64,000 bases of DNA from Sphingobacteriales bacterium 39-19 (GCA_001898465.1 MKTX01000006.1:111377-175376), one strand, 5' to 3'; positions 20,290 through 30,509 are shown, counted from the stretch's first letter. Made by a program: numbers and translations. The notes: generated by a model from the letters alone, not told the origin.

Positions 20290-21705
20290 ATGTCAGAAAC
20301 CCACACGTACAAACCTTCATTAAAATTATTAGATGCTACGATGATTGTTGCCGGCTCCATGATTGGGTCCGGTATTTTTATTGTGAGTGCCGATATAGCC
20401 CGTAATGTGGGCAGCGCAGGATGGCTTATTGCAGTATGGCTTATTACCGGGTTTATGACCTTAACGGCTGCACTTAGTTATGGGGAGCTTAGCGCCATGT
20501 TTCCCAAAGCGGGGGGGCAGTACGTGTATTTGAAAGAAGCCTATAACCCACTCGCCGGTTTTTTATATGGCTGGAGCTTTTTTGCGGTAATACAAACGGC
20601 TACAATTGCTGCCGTGGGTGTTGCCTTCTCTAAATTCCTGGGCACTTTTATACCGCTTCTTGATATTAAGGATGAAAACATACTAGCTACCCTGGGTATT
20701 TTTAAAATTTACCCGGCCCAGTTTGTTTCTATTGCTATCATTGTTTTATTAACCTATATCAATACCAGGGGGATTAAAGAAGGTAAACTCATTCAAACCA
20801 GTTTTACGGTAGTAAAATTATTATCCTTATTTGGCCTCATTATCTTTGGTTTTTTACTTGCAGCAAAAGCAGATGTATGGAATAGTAATTGGGCAGATGC
20901 CTGGACCATGGTGCACCGAAGTGAAACCGGAGAAGTAGTGGGTTCTGTATTTGGCAGTGCCATCCTGGGGGCCATTGCAGCAGCCATGGTAGGATCTATT
21001 TTTAGCAGCGATGCCTGGAATAATGTGACCTTTATAGCCGGCGAAGTGCATAATCCAAAAAAGAATATTGGTTTAAGCCTTTTCCTGGGAACCATGATTG
21101 TGACCTTGATTTATGTGGCGGTAAATCTCATGTACATCAGCGTACTGCCCATGCAGGAAATTGCATCGGCGCCGCAAGACCGGGTGGCCGTTGCCGCAAG
21201 TACTAAAATATGGAGCAACGCAGGCGCTTATGTAATTGCCGTGATGATCATGATCTCAACCTTTGGTTGTAATAATGGACTCATTCTTTCGGGTGCCAGG
21301 GTTTATAATACCATGGCCAGGGATGGATTGTTTTTTAAAAAAGCAGCTTCATTCAATAAAAATGATGTTCCGGAATTTGCATTGTGGATACAATGTATTG
21401 TTGCTTCTTTGCTTTGCCTTAGTGGAAAATATGGCGACCTGCTGGATATGATTTCATTTGTAGTGGTTTTATTTTATGCACTCACCATTGCGGGCATATT
21501 TATCTTACGTAAAAAAATGCCGGGTGCAGAAAGGCCTTATAAAGCATTTGGGTATCCCGTGTTACCGGCTATCTATATCTTAATGGCAATTAGTTTTTGT
21601 GTATTGTTAATTTGGTTTAAACCCACCTATGCAGGCTGGGGGCTGGGTATTGTGTTACTGGGTATTCCTGTTTATTATATTGCCATGGCCAATAAAAAAA
21701 TATGA
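20290..21705 (+). CDS. APC-superfamily amino-acid permease
   Basis: 471 residues with about 12 transmembrane helices. The N-terminal signature is MIVAGSMIGSGIFIVSADIAR, the unwound TM1 region of APC transporters. TM6 is IFSSDAWNNVTFIAGEV and the C-terminal helices include ISFCVLLIWF. This resembles LAT-type/serine-threonine exchanger-like permeases; the substrate cannot be set. The heptose kinase gene starts 7 bases after the stop. Confidence 0.88.
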   Translation: MSETHTYKPSLKLLDATMIVAGSMIGSGIFIVSADIARNVGSAGWLIAVWLITGFMTLTAALSYGELSAMFPKAGGQYVYLKEAYNPLAGFLYGWSFFAVIQTATIAAVGVAFSKFLGTFIPLLDIKDENILATLGIFKIYPAQFVSIAIIVLLTYINTRGIKEGKLIQTSFTVVKLLSLFGLIIFGFLLAAKADVWNSNWADAWTMVHRSETGEVVGSVFGSAILGAIAAAMVGSIFSSDAWNNVTFIAGEVHNPKKNIGLSLFLGTMIVTLIYVAVNLMYISVLPMQEIASAPQDRVAVAASTKIWSNAGAYVIAVMIMISTFGCNNGLILSGARVYNTMARDGLFFKKAASFNKNDVPEFALWIQCIVASLLCLSGKYGDLLDMISFVVVLFYALTIAGIFILRKKMPGAERPYKAFGYPVLPAIYILMAISFCVLLIWFKPTYAGWGLGIVLLGIPVYYIAMANKKI

Positions 21706-21712
21706 TTTCGTT

Positions 21713-22699
21713 ATGATCCATTTTGATTCTCTCTTTTCTTCTTTTCAGTTACCGGTACTGGTTATTGGGGATGTAATGCTGGATACATATTGGTGGGGTA
21801 ACACAGAACGTATTTCTCCCGAAGCGCCTGTACCGGTGGTGGCTGTTTCAAAAAAAGAACAACGCATTGGTGGTGCAGGCAACGTAGCCCTCAACCTGGT
21901 TTCACTGGGCGCCCGGGTAAGCCTGATAAGCCTTGTGGGCGATGATGATGAAGCCAGCCAGTTAAAAGATTTATTAGATGCGAATAAGATAAATTCGGCT
22001 TATTTATGCCAAAGTAAAGAACGAGGCACTACCAATAAAATCCGCATCATCAGCCGTAACCAGCATATGATGAGGCTGGATGCAGAAGTAACAAAAGACC
22101 TCTCGGCTGCAGAAGAAAGCCTCTTTTTACAAAATGTGGAGGCGGCGATCAACGCCGAAAAACCTGCCGTGGTTATTTTTGAAGATTATAATAAAGGTGT
22201 ACTTACGCATACTGCCATTCAAAAAATAATAGCACGCTGTAAAGAATTAAATATTGCAACTACCGTAGACCCCAAACGAAAAAACTTTTTCTCTTACACC
22301 GGGGTAGATGTATTTAAGCCCAACCTGCGGGAAGCTAAAGAGGCGCTGAACATTATTGAACCGGGTGTATCGCAGCCCCTGCTTCACCACATTCACAAAT
22401 CCTTACAAGCTAAGCTGGGCCACGATACTTCCTTTATCACCCTTTCAGAAAACGGTGTGTATTATTGTAATGATTCCGAAGAAAGCTGGGTGCCTACACA
22501 TGCCCGAAATATTGCAGATGTGAGTGGTGCAGGCGATACGGTAATTGCAGTAGCTTCTTTGGTTTTTGCCGCTACAAAAAATCGTAAACTCATGGCCGAA
22601 ATGGCTAATATAGCCGGCGGTATCGTATGCGAAGAAGTGGGCACAGTTGCCATCAATAAAGAAACATTCCTGGAAGAATGTAAACGCCTGCTCTCATAA
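21713..22699 (+). CDS. rfaE1: D-glycero-beta-D-manno-heptose-7-phosphate kinase (HldE kinase domain, RfaE1)
   Basis: 328-residue PfkB-family sugar kinase of ADP-heptose synthesis for LPS inner core. It has the N-terminal GDVMLDTYWWG, the substrate-binding GGAGN (53-57), and the anion hole and catalytic base GAGD with Asp275. Only the kinase half is present; the cytidylyltransferase half of a bifunctional HldE is missing and should be a separate gene. The frame is open to 21629, inside the permease gene, but the extra residues are a shadow of the permease, so the ATG at 21713 is used. Confidence 0.9.
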   Translation: MIHFDSLFSSFQLPVLVIGDVMLDTYWWGNTERISPEAPVPVVAVSKKEQRIGGAGNVALNLVSLGARVSLISLVGDDDEASQLKDLLDANKINSAYLCQSKERGTTNKIRIISRNQHMMRLDAEVTKDLSAAEESLFLQNVEAAINAEKPAVVIFEDYNKGVLTHTAIQKIIARCKELNIATTVDPKRKNFFSYTGVDVFKPNLREAKEALNIIEPGVSQPLLHHIHKSLQAKLGHDTSFITLSENGVYYCNDSEESWVPTHARNIADVSGAGDTVIAVASLVFAATKNRKLMAEMANIAGGIVCEEVGTVAINKETFLEECKRLLS

Positions 22700-22829
22700 A
22701 TTCCCCCGGTTTAAAAATTATTGAAATTTAACACTGCTTTGTTTGAGTTTGTTGAACAAATTCAAAAAAACATTCGAGGGGGTTTGTCGCAGAAATAAAT
22801 AATTTTGTATCAAATTTCAAATTACATCT

Positions 22830-23786
22830 ATGCAAAATTTTGCAATTGCCATACATGGTGGGGCGGGTACCATCGTTAAAGAAGATATGACGCCGGCATT
22901 GGAAAAAGCGTACCTCAAAGGAATTGAAGATGCCCTGAATGCCGGTTATGCCGTACTAGACCAGGGGGGTACGGCTGTAAATGCAGTAAAAGCAGCCATT
23001 GTAGTGCTGGAAGATAACCTGTTATTTAATGCCGGCAGGGGTTCGGTTTTTACAAAAAAAGGAGTGCAGGAAATGGATGCAGCCATTATGGATGGCAAAA
23101 CCACAGCAGCCGGTGCCGTTGCTGGGGTGCGAAATGTGCGTAATCCCATTGAATTGGCCGAAGAAGTAATGATCAACAGTAACCATGTTTTCTTAAGCGG
23201 AAAAGGCGCCAATGATTTTGCCATTAAGCAGGGAGTGAAATTAGAACCCGATGAATTTTTCTTTTCACAATTCCGGTATGATCAGTGGAAACAATTAAGA
23301 GATAGTGATAATTATTCGTTAGATCATACCCACCAGGGATTGGAAGAGTTGATGCAGGATAAAAAATTTGGTACTGTAGGCGCTGTAGCCTGCGATATGA
23401 ATGGAAATATTGCAGCCGCTACCAGTACGGGCGGAATGACAAATAAAAAATATGGCCGTATTGGAGATAGCCCCATTATTGGTGCGGGTACTTATGCCAA
23501 TAATGCCACATGCGCTATCAGTTGCACCGGCCATGGAGAACCCTTTATAAGAGCCGTAGCCGCTCACCGGGTGAGTAGCCTGATGGAATTTAAAAATTTA
23601 AGTTTACAAGAAGCCATGCATGAAACGGTTCATAAAAAATTAATGGAAATGGAAGGCGAGGGCGGCATGATAGGGATTGATGCCAACGCAAATGTATCCA
23701 TGCAATTCAATAGTGCCGGTATGTACCGGGGCATGCGAAACAGTAAAGGTAACATGTCAATGAACATATATAAGGATAGTGAATAA
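22830..23786 (+). CDS. iaaA: Isoaspartyl peptidase/L-asparaginase (plant type)
   Basis: 318-residue Ntn-hydrolase that self-cleaves before a threonine. The FGTVGAVACD motif places the nucleophile at Thr182. The N-terminal AIHGGAGTI and the GDSPIIGAGTYANN and TGHGEPFIR substrate-loop motifs are all visible. It degrades beta-aspartyl dipeptides and asparagine. No signal peptide is evident. A TAATTTTG element at 22800-22807 could be its -7 promoter. pcm at 41 kb is functionally related, since both deal with isoaspartyl residues. Confidence 0.93.
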   Translation: MQNFAIAIHGGAGTIVKEDMTPALEKAYLKGIEDALNAGYAVLDQGGTAVNAVKAAIVVLEDNLLFNAGRGSVFTKKGVQEMDAAIMDGKTTAAGAVAGVRNVRNPIELAEEVMINSNHVFLSGKGANDFAIKQGVKLEPDEFFFSQFRYDQWKQLRDSDNYSLDHTHQGLEELMQDKKFGTVGAVACDMNGNIAAATSTGGMTNKKYGRIGDSPIIGAGTYANNATCAISCTGHGEPFIRAVAAHRVSSLMEFKNLSLQEAMHETVHKKLMEMEGEGGMIGIDANANVSMQFNSAGMYRGMRNSKGNMSMNIYKDSE

Positions 23787-23819
23787 GGATATTCTATTTA
23801 TTACGAACCCGTATGCTGA

Positions 23820-24497
23820 ATGAAAAAATATGCAGTAATTGTGGCTGGTGGACTGGGTAGCAGAATGCAATCCAGCTTACCCAAGCAATTTATCATGATT
23901 AATCATAAGCCGGTACTTTATTACAGTATCCAGGCTTTTTTAAATGCTTATGAAGATGTACAGGTCATCCTGGTACTACCCGAAGAACATACCAGCAGGG
24001 GCCAGGAAATCATTGATGCTTATTTTGACTATACCCGAATTCGCATAGTAATAGGAGGCAGAACCCGCTTTCATTCTGTGCAAAATGGGCTGCATGAAAT
24101 AAATGAAGAAAGTATCATCTTTGTACATGATGCCGTAAGGTGCCTGGTAAGTGAAAACCTGGTGCAGCGCTGCTTTGATGCCGCCATGCAATTTGGATCG
24201 GCCATTCCGGTAACCCCTAGTAAAGATAGCCTGCGCCTCGTATTGCCCGATGATACCAATGAAGTAATTGACCGGGACAAAGTAAAGCTGGTACAAACAC
24301 CACAAACATTCCATAGTAAAATTTTATTACCGGCTTTTCAAATTGATTATAAAGAAAAATTTACTGATGAAGCCACGGTAGTAGAAGCATTTGGGCTTAC
24401 TGTTCATCTCATTAGTGGTGAAGAACGAAATATTAAAATTACCCACCCCATAGATATTTATATGGCAGAAAGAATTTTGGATGAAAGAGGTTATTAA
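23820..24497 (+). CDS. ispD: 2-C-methyl-D-erythritol 4-phosphate cytidylyltransferase
   Basis: Third-step enzyme of the MEP isoprenoid pathway, 225 residues. It shows the nucleotidyltransferase start VIVAGGLGSRMQSSLPKQF, VILVLPEEH, the VHDAVRCLV motif and the C-terminal ITHPIDIYMAE. Length is normal. Its 3' end overlaps the following methyltransferase gene by 17 bases, implying coupling. The MEP-pathway neighbour ispF is not present. Confidence 0.94.
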   Translation: MKKYAVIVAGGLGSRMQSSLPKQFIMINHKPVLYYSIQAFLNAYEDVQVILVLPEEHTSRGQEIIDAYFDYTRIRIVIGGRTRFHSVQNGLHEINEESIIFVHDAVRCLVSENLVQRCFDAAMQFGSAIPVTPSKDSLRLVLPDDTNEVIDRDKVKLVQTPQTFHSKILLPAFQIDYKEKFTDEATVVEAFGLTVHLISGEERNIKITHPIDIYMAERILDERGY

Positions 24498-25317
24498 AAA
24501 AATATTGACCCGGCTTCATATTTATCATCCGTTGCAAAGCTTTTACAGGCGCCAAATTTTTGAACGAAAGAAAAAGAAATTGCAAAAACAATTTGCAGCC
24601 TACCAGGGCCCGGGTTTTACCTGTAATGTATGCCAGGCTCAATATATTAAAATGGCCCCTGATTGGCCTGGGCCGGAAAACAGGCATGCATTAGAGAAAA
24701 ACAAGGTAATTGCAGGGTATGGAGAAAATATTTTATGCCCGCATTGCCTTTCTACTGCCAGGGAGCGCCTGGTTTTACTTATGCTGCAACAGCACATTCC
24801 ATTCGCCGGCAAAAAAATATTATTATTGTCGCCCGAGAAAACTATTTATTCTTATTTAAAAGAAAAGGCTTCCGTTATTACTGCCGATATCAGCCCGGGG
24901 TTTTATAAAAGTATTGATCCCCATATTCAAAAAGAAGATGCCCGGGCTTTTCAATTTAGTGATCAATCTTTCGATATCATCATTGCCAATCATGTGCTGG
25001 AGCATATTCCCCAGGATGAGATAGCGATGAAGGAAATGTACCGGGTTTTAAAAAGCGGGGGGAAGGCTATTTTACAAGTACCGTATTCTATGGATATACC
25101 CGGTACCCTGGAAACACCCGGGATTCAGGATGCAGCATTACAATCTGCTTTATACGGGCAAAGGGATCATGTGCGTATTTATCAATTACAAGATTATATA
25201 CATCGGCTACAGAGAGCGGGCTTCCAGGTAGAAGAATGGGATTACGAAAAGTTAAAGCCTTATTATAAAAATGCGATTCAAAAGGGGGAAAGCTTTTTAA
25301 TGATCCTTAAGAACTAG
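24481..25317 (+). CDS. SAM-dependent methyltransferase with N-terminal Cys-pair (zinc ribbon-like) segment
   Basis: 278 residues. The first 100 include a basic N-terminus and two Cys pairs, CNVCQ (about 44-47) and CPHC (about 84-87), followed by STARERL, which resembles a zinc ribbon. The class I methyltransferase fold follows: ITADISPGF, FDIIIANHVLEHIPQDE and the post-motif VLKSGGKAILQVPYS. It is like the Methyltransf_11 group found near sugar and lipid genes. The substrate is unknown. It overlaps the ispD end and converges with a 4-base overlap with the next minus-strand gene. Confidence 0.8.
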   Translation: MKEVIKKILTRLHIYHPLQSFYRRQIFERKKKKLQKQFAAYQGPGFTCNVCQAQYIKMAPDWPGPENRHALEKNKVIAGYGENILCPHCLSTARERLVLLMLQQHIPFAGKKILLLSPEKTIYSYLKEKASVITADISPGFYKSIDPHIQKEDARAFQFSDQSFDIIIANHVLEHIPQDEIAMKEMYRVLKSGGKAILQVPYSMDIPGTLETPGIQDAALQSALYGQRDHVRIYQLQDYIHRLQRAGFQVEEWDYEKLKPYYKNAIQKGESFLMILKN

Positions 25318-26234
25318 GGTTTAATTAATTTTAAAATGGAAGGCAGGTGATTGTATTTCAAAAAAGGATAAGGTTGATCCCGACCACCAAATTTTCTATA
25401 AAATCGGGCAATTCCGGCGGCATCCGATCCTTCAAAATCGAGTAACAATCCACGGCCCGAAAATTCCCGGATGATTTGGTCGTATAACACATCATTGGCG
25501 TGAACGGCTCTGCCCCGTGCGGTATTGCATGAAATAATATTATATAACCTGTCTTTAAAAAGGATTAATATGCTTGCTGCCAATAATTCCTTTGCAGGGT
25601 TCAGCACAGCTCTTGCATATACCTTGCTATAAGGCTGTATATTTTTGCATGCTTTTAAAAAATGTACATAATCATTGTCCTTAAAACTGGGTATTTTTTT
25701 TTGATACAGTTCCCGGTATAGTGCGACTATCTTTTTTATATCTTTTTCCCATACATATTCACTATTAAATTTTTTTATCCATTTTAGATTTTTTTTTAAA
25801 GTGAAACTATAATTGGATTGCACTTTCCCATAATCATCTTGTATGGGTAATACCAGGTTTTGGCGCATCTGTAAAGGGTATTCAGTACCCGTGAATAAAT
25901 TCTGGTGGTTGAGTGTGATCTCAGCAAACGAAAAATATTTTGCAGCTTCTTTTATAAAAGCCATGCTTTCTTTTCCTGTAAGCGGTTGCTTTGAAATAAT
26001 ACCCAATTGCTGTGTAAATGCCGGCTGGTATAAATAGGAGATACCCATTTTTTTACGGTAGGGCAATGGCATGCCGGTTTTATAGTCTCCGCACACCAGG
26101 GCATCCCAATGGCTGCACATCGCATCTAAATACCCGCTCATGGCATACAACATACCCATGGGCGAGCCGGTAATGAGGCGGTCCCATTTTTCCTTGTTAA
26201 GATCTGCTTGTTTTATATAACGTATCGTTTCCAT
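25314..26234 (-). CDS. Putative acyl/aminoacyl-transferase (FemAB/GNAT-like)
   Basis: 306 residues without a signal peptide. The layout resembles FemAB/Acetyltransf_6 proteins: an N-terminal half with WDALVCGDYKTGMPLPYRKK and a C-terminal GNAT-like core with ELLAASILILFKDRLYNIIS, then LLLDFEGSDAAGIARFYRKFG. This type often adds amino acids or acyl groups to cell-wall or polymer precursors. Assignment rests on pattern similarity only. Its ATG overlaps the stop of the M1 peptidase gene by 1 base, so the two form an operon. Confidence 0.55.
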   Translation of the reverse strand: METIRYIKQADLNKEKWDRLITGSPMGMLYAMSGYLDAMCSHWDALVCGDYKTGMPLPYRKKMGISYLYQPAFTQQLGIISKQPLTGKESMAFIKEAAKYFSFAEITLNHQNLFTGTEYPLQMRQNLVLPIQDDYGKVQSNYSFTLKKNLKWIKKFNSEYVWEKDIKKIVALYRELYQKKIPSFKDNDYVHFLKACKNIQPYSKVYARAVLNPAKELLAASILILFKDRLYNIISCNTARGRAVHANDVLYDQIIREFSGRGLLLDFEGSDAAGIARFYRKFGGRDQPYPFLKYNHLPSILKLIKP

Positions 26235-28996
26235 TAAAAATCTATTTGCGGAAACAATCTGTGTATTGATATTTTTTGGATATCGATGCTAAAGGAAATG
26301 TTCTTCACAAATCTTTTTTTACCCAGGGTGCTTTTAAAATAATCGTCATATACTTTACTGTATAAGAGGGGCGCATAAATATTAAGTACATCATTACATA
26401 AAGAAAGCTGCAAACCCGCATCATATAAGAGTTTCCCGTCTTTATTGTTTTTATCCCAGGCTTCGGCATAAGTTCCGGCATCGGCAAATATCTTCAATGG
26501 TATTTTTATGGGCAGTATGGATAAGGGGTTTATTTTATTGGGGATACTCGTACTAAAGTTGATGGCTGTTAACCAATTATCTGTTTTTCCTATTTTATTA
26601 CTCAATAAATCAGTGCGTACTTTAAAGGCGCCATCCCGGTTCATGATTTGCTGCGAATATAATTTTTCGAACTCATTGCGGCCGATAAAATAATTGCTGT
26701 ACGTATAATCTTCATCTCCTTTTGGTCCGCTGAGTGTTAGGTGGTAGGGCGAAGTTTCGTATTGAGTAAGGAATGTTTTATTACCTGTGTACAGGAATTT
26801 TCCTGCAAATAAGCGAACTTGTAAACCGCCGCCACGGGCATAATTGAAAAAATAATTTCCCGTAAAATCCATGCGTACAAAGCCTTTGCCCTGGTTCAGG
26901 GTGAGGGCAGCCTGGTATGGGTAAAGTACCCGGTAATTTTCAATCATCAGCTTAAGCTCATTTACATAACGGCGATGAGTAGGGTAGCTGATGATATCGC
27001 CACCGGTGAGTGTATCCCGGTCAAATCGCAAACCGGTTTCATTAATTAAAAAAGTTTTCCATTGTATCACCCGGCTTATGCTACTGCGTGGATTTATTTT
27101 TGCAAATTCGTACCTCAGCGTGGGTACTAATTTAGAAAATGACTGGTTATTTTTTTTATCGGTAGAATCAATAAAATTATCACCCGTAAATTTTTCACCG
27201 GCCAGTGCTATTTCAAATTTAGCTCCTTTCGTACCCGGCAAAAAAGTATAACCTGCCCGGCCAATACCATCCAGTACTTTTGAGCCGGTGCCAAAAAGCG
27301 GGGCTATAAAAAATTTAAATTTAGGAAACGGGAAGCTATAATTATGCAGCATAGCGCCCAGCATCAGGCCATCATAATAATTATAACCCACAGCCGGGAG
27401 GATATTGATATAATTGTATTTGTCAGTTTCTTTTAGATTAAAAAAACTGCTGAATTTTATTTTTTTCTTTTGCCTTGCCTGGAGTTCCAGCTCCCCTTTT
27501 TGCTGCAATAATGCAAAAGAAGCATCTAAGTTCCGGCCACTGCTTTGTTCTAAACTGTTTTTAAAATCAGCTGGGGAAGGGTGTTTAAATTTCCAATTTT
27601 CGTAATAGGCCTGCATGGATTTATCAAATACATCTTTTCCTAATTTTTGCTCAATGGTTTTTAACCAGTTGCCGGCTTTCGTATATGCCATTAAACCATA
27701 ATTCATCACTGAAAATTTGCTGGCGGGTGTTTCTATGGGTTGGTCTTTTTTTAAATCAATTATCGTATGCATCCCCAGTTCCATAAAATCACCGGGTAAT
27801 CTTTTATTGAGAAATGCCGAAGAGGTTTCTGAATAAGCCATTGGAGCGCTGCCATATTTTTCAGCCATGTATCTTTTATCATAATACGTATTGATGCCTT
27901 CATCCATCCAGGGGTGCAACCTTTCATTGCTGGCAAGAATACCGTAAAACCAATTATGCCCAATTTCATGATTTATTACAAAGTCTAATTCTTTTTCTGT
28001 ACCCGGTGTTGATACCAATGTAATGGTCGGATATTCCATTCCCCCATCATTCATTCCTTTTTTATCAACCACAGTTACGGCATCATACGGATATTCACCC
28101 AGCCATTTGCTTTTTGTTCTTACCGCATCCTTCATCATGGCTATGCTATGGGCCCATATTTTTTCATTTTTAGGATAATAAAATGCATTTAGTTTAACAG
28201 TATGGCTGGCCAACTGCAAAGTATCTTCCTTTATTAAAAAATCCGGCGAAGCAAACCAGGCAAAATCATGAACTTTATTTTGCTCATAATAACGGGTAAT
28301 GCTATTGGGCTGTTTGCTTGTATTTTTTAGATTGCCGGTGGCGGCTACTAAAAAACTGTCGGGTGTAGTAATGCTCACTTTATAATTCCCAAATTCACTA
28401 TAAAATTCACCCTGGTCAAGGTAAGGTATTTCATGCCATCCGTGTTTGTCATATACGGCGGGTTTGGGATACCATTGTGTTATTTGATACGAGTTGCCAA
28501 TTACACCGCTTCTTGAAAAAGCCAGTGGTAATTTTACATTAAAAGGGGTTTCAATGTGGCATTGCTTTCCCGGGGCAAGCGGCTGGGGTAATAATAATTT
28601 AATAATATCCTGGTGTACCGGGTGGTCAAGAGTAGATGCTGCCATTCCATCCACTTTAAAATTAAGCCTGTTAATATACCCCCGCTGGTTGTCTTCTGAA
28701 AAATAAAATGCAGTGGAGCCGTTCTCTAATTGCTGATCAGTAAATGCAGTTTTATCATTTTTATAGGCATTTGGATAAAGCTCTATCCAGAGGAAATGGA
28801 GCGTATCAGGCGCATGATTGGTATAAAGCATTTCTAAATTACCCTCCAGGCTGCGTGAGCCCGGGTTTAGGCTTACCGAAATGGTATAGTCTACCTGCTG
28901 TTGCCAATAGTCAGCAGATTGGCCAAAGGCCAGTAAAGTTTGTATTACAAAAAGAAGGAGAAGCAGCCGTTTTTTCAATACCAGGTATTTTACCAA
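26234..28996 (-). CDS. Secreted M1-family zinc metallopeptidase
   Basis: 920 residues with a signal peptide (LLLLLFVIQTLLAFGQ). The N-terminal beta domain and thermolysin-like catalytic domain carry the GGMEYPTITLV substrate motif. The zinc site is H343-E-x-x-H347 in HEIGHNW, with the third ligand Glu366 in DEGINTYY, the exact M1 spacing. The C-terminal half (from about 540) has many aromatic beta-strand segments and resembles an outer-membrane-type beta domain. It is probably anchored in or transported across the outer membrane. It is divergent from trxB. Confidence 0.9.
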   Translation of the reverse strand: MVKYLVLKKRLLLLLFVIQTLLAFGQSADYWQQQVDYTISVSLNPGSRSLEGNLEMLYTNHAPDTLHFLWIELYPNAYKNDKTAFTDQQLENGSTAFYFSEDNQRGYINRLNFKVDGMAASTLDHPVHQDIIKLLLPQPLAPGKQCHIETPFNVKLPLAFSRSGVIGNSYQITQWYPKPAVYDKHGWHEIPYLDQGEFYSEFGNYKVSITTPDSFLVAATGNLKNTSKQPNSITRYYEQNKVHDFAWFASPDFLIKEDTLQLASHTVKLNAFYYPKNEKIWAHSIAMMKDAVRTKSKWLGEYPYDAVTVVDKKGMNDGGMEYPTITLVSTPGTEKELDFVINHEIGHNWFYGILASNERLHPWMDEGINTYYDKRYMAEKYGSAPMAYSETSSAFLNKRLPGDFMELGMHTIIDLKKDQPIETPASKFSVMNYGLMAYTKAGNWLKTIEQKLGKDVFDKSMQAYYENWKFKHPSPADFKNSLEQSSGRNLDASFALLQQKGELELQARQKKKIKFSSFFNLKETDKYNYINILPAVGYNYYDGLMLGAMLHNYSFPFPKFKFFIAPLFGTGSKVLDGIGRAGYTFLPGTKGAKFEIALAGEKFTGDNFIDSTDKKNNQSFSKLVPTLRYEFAKINPRSSISRVIQWKTFLINETGLRFDRDTLTGGDIISYPTHRRYVNELKLMIENYRVLYPYQAALTLNQGKGFVRMDFTGNYFFNYARGGGLQVRLFAGKFLYTGNKTFLTQYETSPYHLTLSGPKGDEDYTYSNYFIGRNEFEKLYSQQIMNRDGAFKVRTDLLSNKIGKTDNWLTAINFSTSIPNKINPLSILPIKIPLKIFADAGTYAEAWDKNNKDGKLLYDAGLQLSLCNDVLNIYAPLLYSKVYDDYFKSTLGKKRFVKNISFSIDIQKISIHRLFPQIDF

Positions 28997-29169
28997 AAAT
29001 AATAAAATATATGAGGATACGGCAGTTGTTTGAGTTTAATAAGAAATCAAATGTTTCTGTTTTGCGGATGGTGATGGTTAAGTTACCTTTGCTGGATTAT
29101 TTTTGTACCCGGGAAAATGGGTATAAAAAATTTTAATTTATATTCATTATTGTATTGAAAAAATAAAAA

Positions 29170-30108
29170 ATGGAAGCAAACGAAAAAGTAGATTGTTTAA
29201 TAATAGGTTCCGGGCCGGCCGGTTATACGGCTGCCATTTATGCCGCCCGTGCAAATTTAAAACCGGTATTATACCAGGGTATTCAACCCGGCGGCCAGCT
29301 TACGATTACTACAGAAGTAGAAAATTACCCGGGTTACCCCGATGGAGTACAAGGCCCCGAAATGATGGATCAGTTTGAAAAGCAGGCGAAGCGCATGGGA
29401 GCAGATATCCGGTATGGGCTGGCTACCCGGGTGGATTTTTCGACACACCCCTTAAAAGTAGAAATAGATGAAGAAAAATGGATTGAAGCGCATACTGTTA
29501 TTATTTGTACAGGGGCTTCTGCAAAATGGCTTGGCATTCCCAGCGAACAAAAACTGAATGGGTATGGTGTAAGCGCCTGTGCAGTTTGTGATGGCTTTTT
29601 CTTTAAAGGTAAAGAGGTTGCTATTGTGGGTGCCGGTGATACTGCAGCAGAAGAGGCATTATACTTGTCTAAATTATGTACCCGGGTACATATGATCATT
29701 AGGAGAGATGAAATGCGAGCCAGTAAAATAATGCAGGAGAGAGTGCTGAATACGCCCAATGTCAGCATCTATTGGAATACGGAAACGGATGAGATATTGG
29801 GTGATAAAAAAGTGGAAGGGGTACGATTGAAAAATAATATTACAGGCGAAAAAATTGAAATTCCCGTAAGCGCTTTCTTTGTTGCTATTGGCCATCAACC
29901 CAATAGTGAAATATTTAAAGGCTGGCTCACTATGGACGAAGCCGGGTATTTAAAAACTTTGCCCGGCACCAGCAAAACAAATGTAGAAGGGGTTTTTGCT
30001 GCGGGGGATGTACAGGATAAAATTTACAGGCAGGCAGTAACGGCAGCAGGCAGTGGTTGCATGGCAGCCCTGGATGCCGAACGATACCTGGGAGAAAAGG
30101 GACTTTAA
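29170..30108 (+). CDS. trxB: Thioredoxin-disulfide reductase
   Basis: 312-residue FAD/NADPH enzyme that reduces thioredoxin. It has the FAD-binding GSGPAGYTAAIYAARA, redox-active Cys137-Ala-Val-Cys140 in CAVCDG, NADPH-binding GAGDTAAEEALYL, and the C-terminal FAD motif GVFAAGDVQDKIYRQAVTAAG. Length is normal. folB and a TPR gene follow closely on the same strand. Confidence 0.97.
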   Translation: MEANEKVDCLIIGSGPAGYTAAIYAARANLKPVLYQGIQPGGQLTITTEVENYPGYPDGVQGPEMMDQFEKQAKRMGADIRYGLATRVDFSTHPLKVEIDEEKWIEAHTVIICTGASAKWLGIPSEQKLNGYGVSACAVCDGFFFKGKEVAIVGAGDTAAEEALYLSKLCTRVHMIIRRDEMRASKIMQERVLNTPNVSIYWNTETDEILGDKKVEGVRLKNNITGEKIEIPVSAFFVAIGHQPNSEIFKGWLTMDEAGYLKTLPGTSKTNVEGVFAAGDVQDKIYRQAVTAAGSGCMAALDAERYLGEKGL

Positions 30109-30146
30109 TTTATAAATAGCCTGCTTGGGCTGAATAATTTCATGAT

Positions 30147-30509
30147 ATGTTTACCATTCACCTGAACCAATTAAAATTTCATGGGCACCATGGGGTACAT
30201 GATGAGGAAACCCTGGTAGGCAATAATTTTGAAGTTTCTGTTTCAGTAACTTTTATTGCACCTGAAAAAATAGAAAGCCTGGCTGATACTATTAATTACG
30301 TCGCACTTCACCATATTATACTCGGTATTTTTAAAAAACCGGTGAAACTTTTAGAAACGCTTGCTTTGGATATATGCGATCAATTAAAAGACTATGATCG
30401 CAGGATTAAATCAATTAACATATCTATAAACAAATTAAACCCGCCAATCAATAATTTTACAGGGAGTGTCGGCGTTTCTATCATTAAAGAATACGAGGTA
30501 TTACTATGA
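30147..30509 (+). CDS. folB: Dihydroneopterin aldolase
   Basis: 120-residue folate-pathway enzyme that converts dihydroneopterin to 6-hydroxymethyl-dihydropterin and glycolaldehyde. It shows FHGHHGVHDEETLVGNNFEV, which includes the catalytic-region Tyr/His and Glu pattern, plus DTINYVALHHII and the LLETLALDICDQL helix. Length fits the family. The stop overlaps the start of the next gene by 4 bases (ATGA), and trxB lies 38 bases upstream. Confidence 0.93.
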   Translation: MFTIHLNQLKFHGHHGVHDEETLVGNNFEVSVSVTFIAPEKIESLADTINYVALHHIILGIFKKPVKLLETLALDICDQLKDYDRRIKSINISINKLNPPINNFTGSVGVSIIKEYEVLL

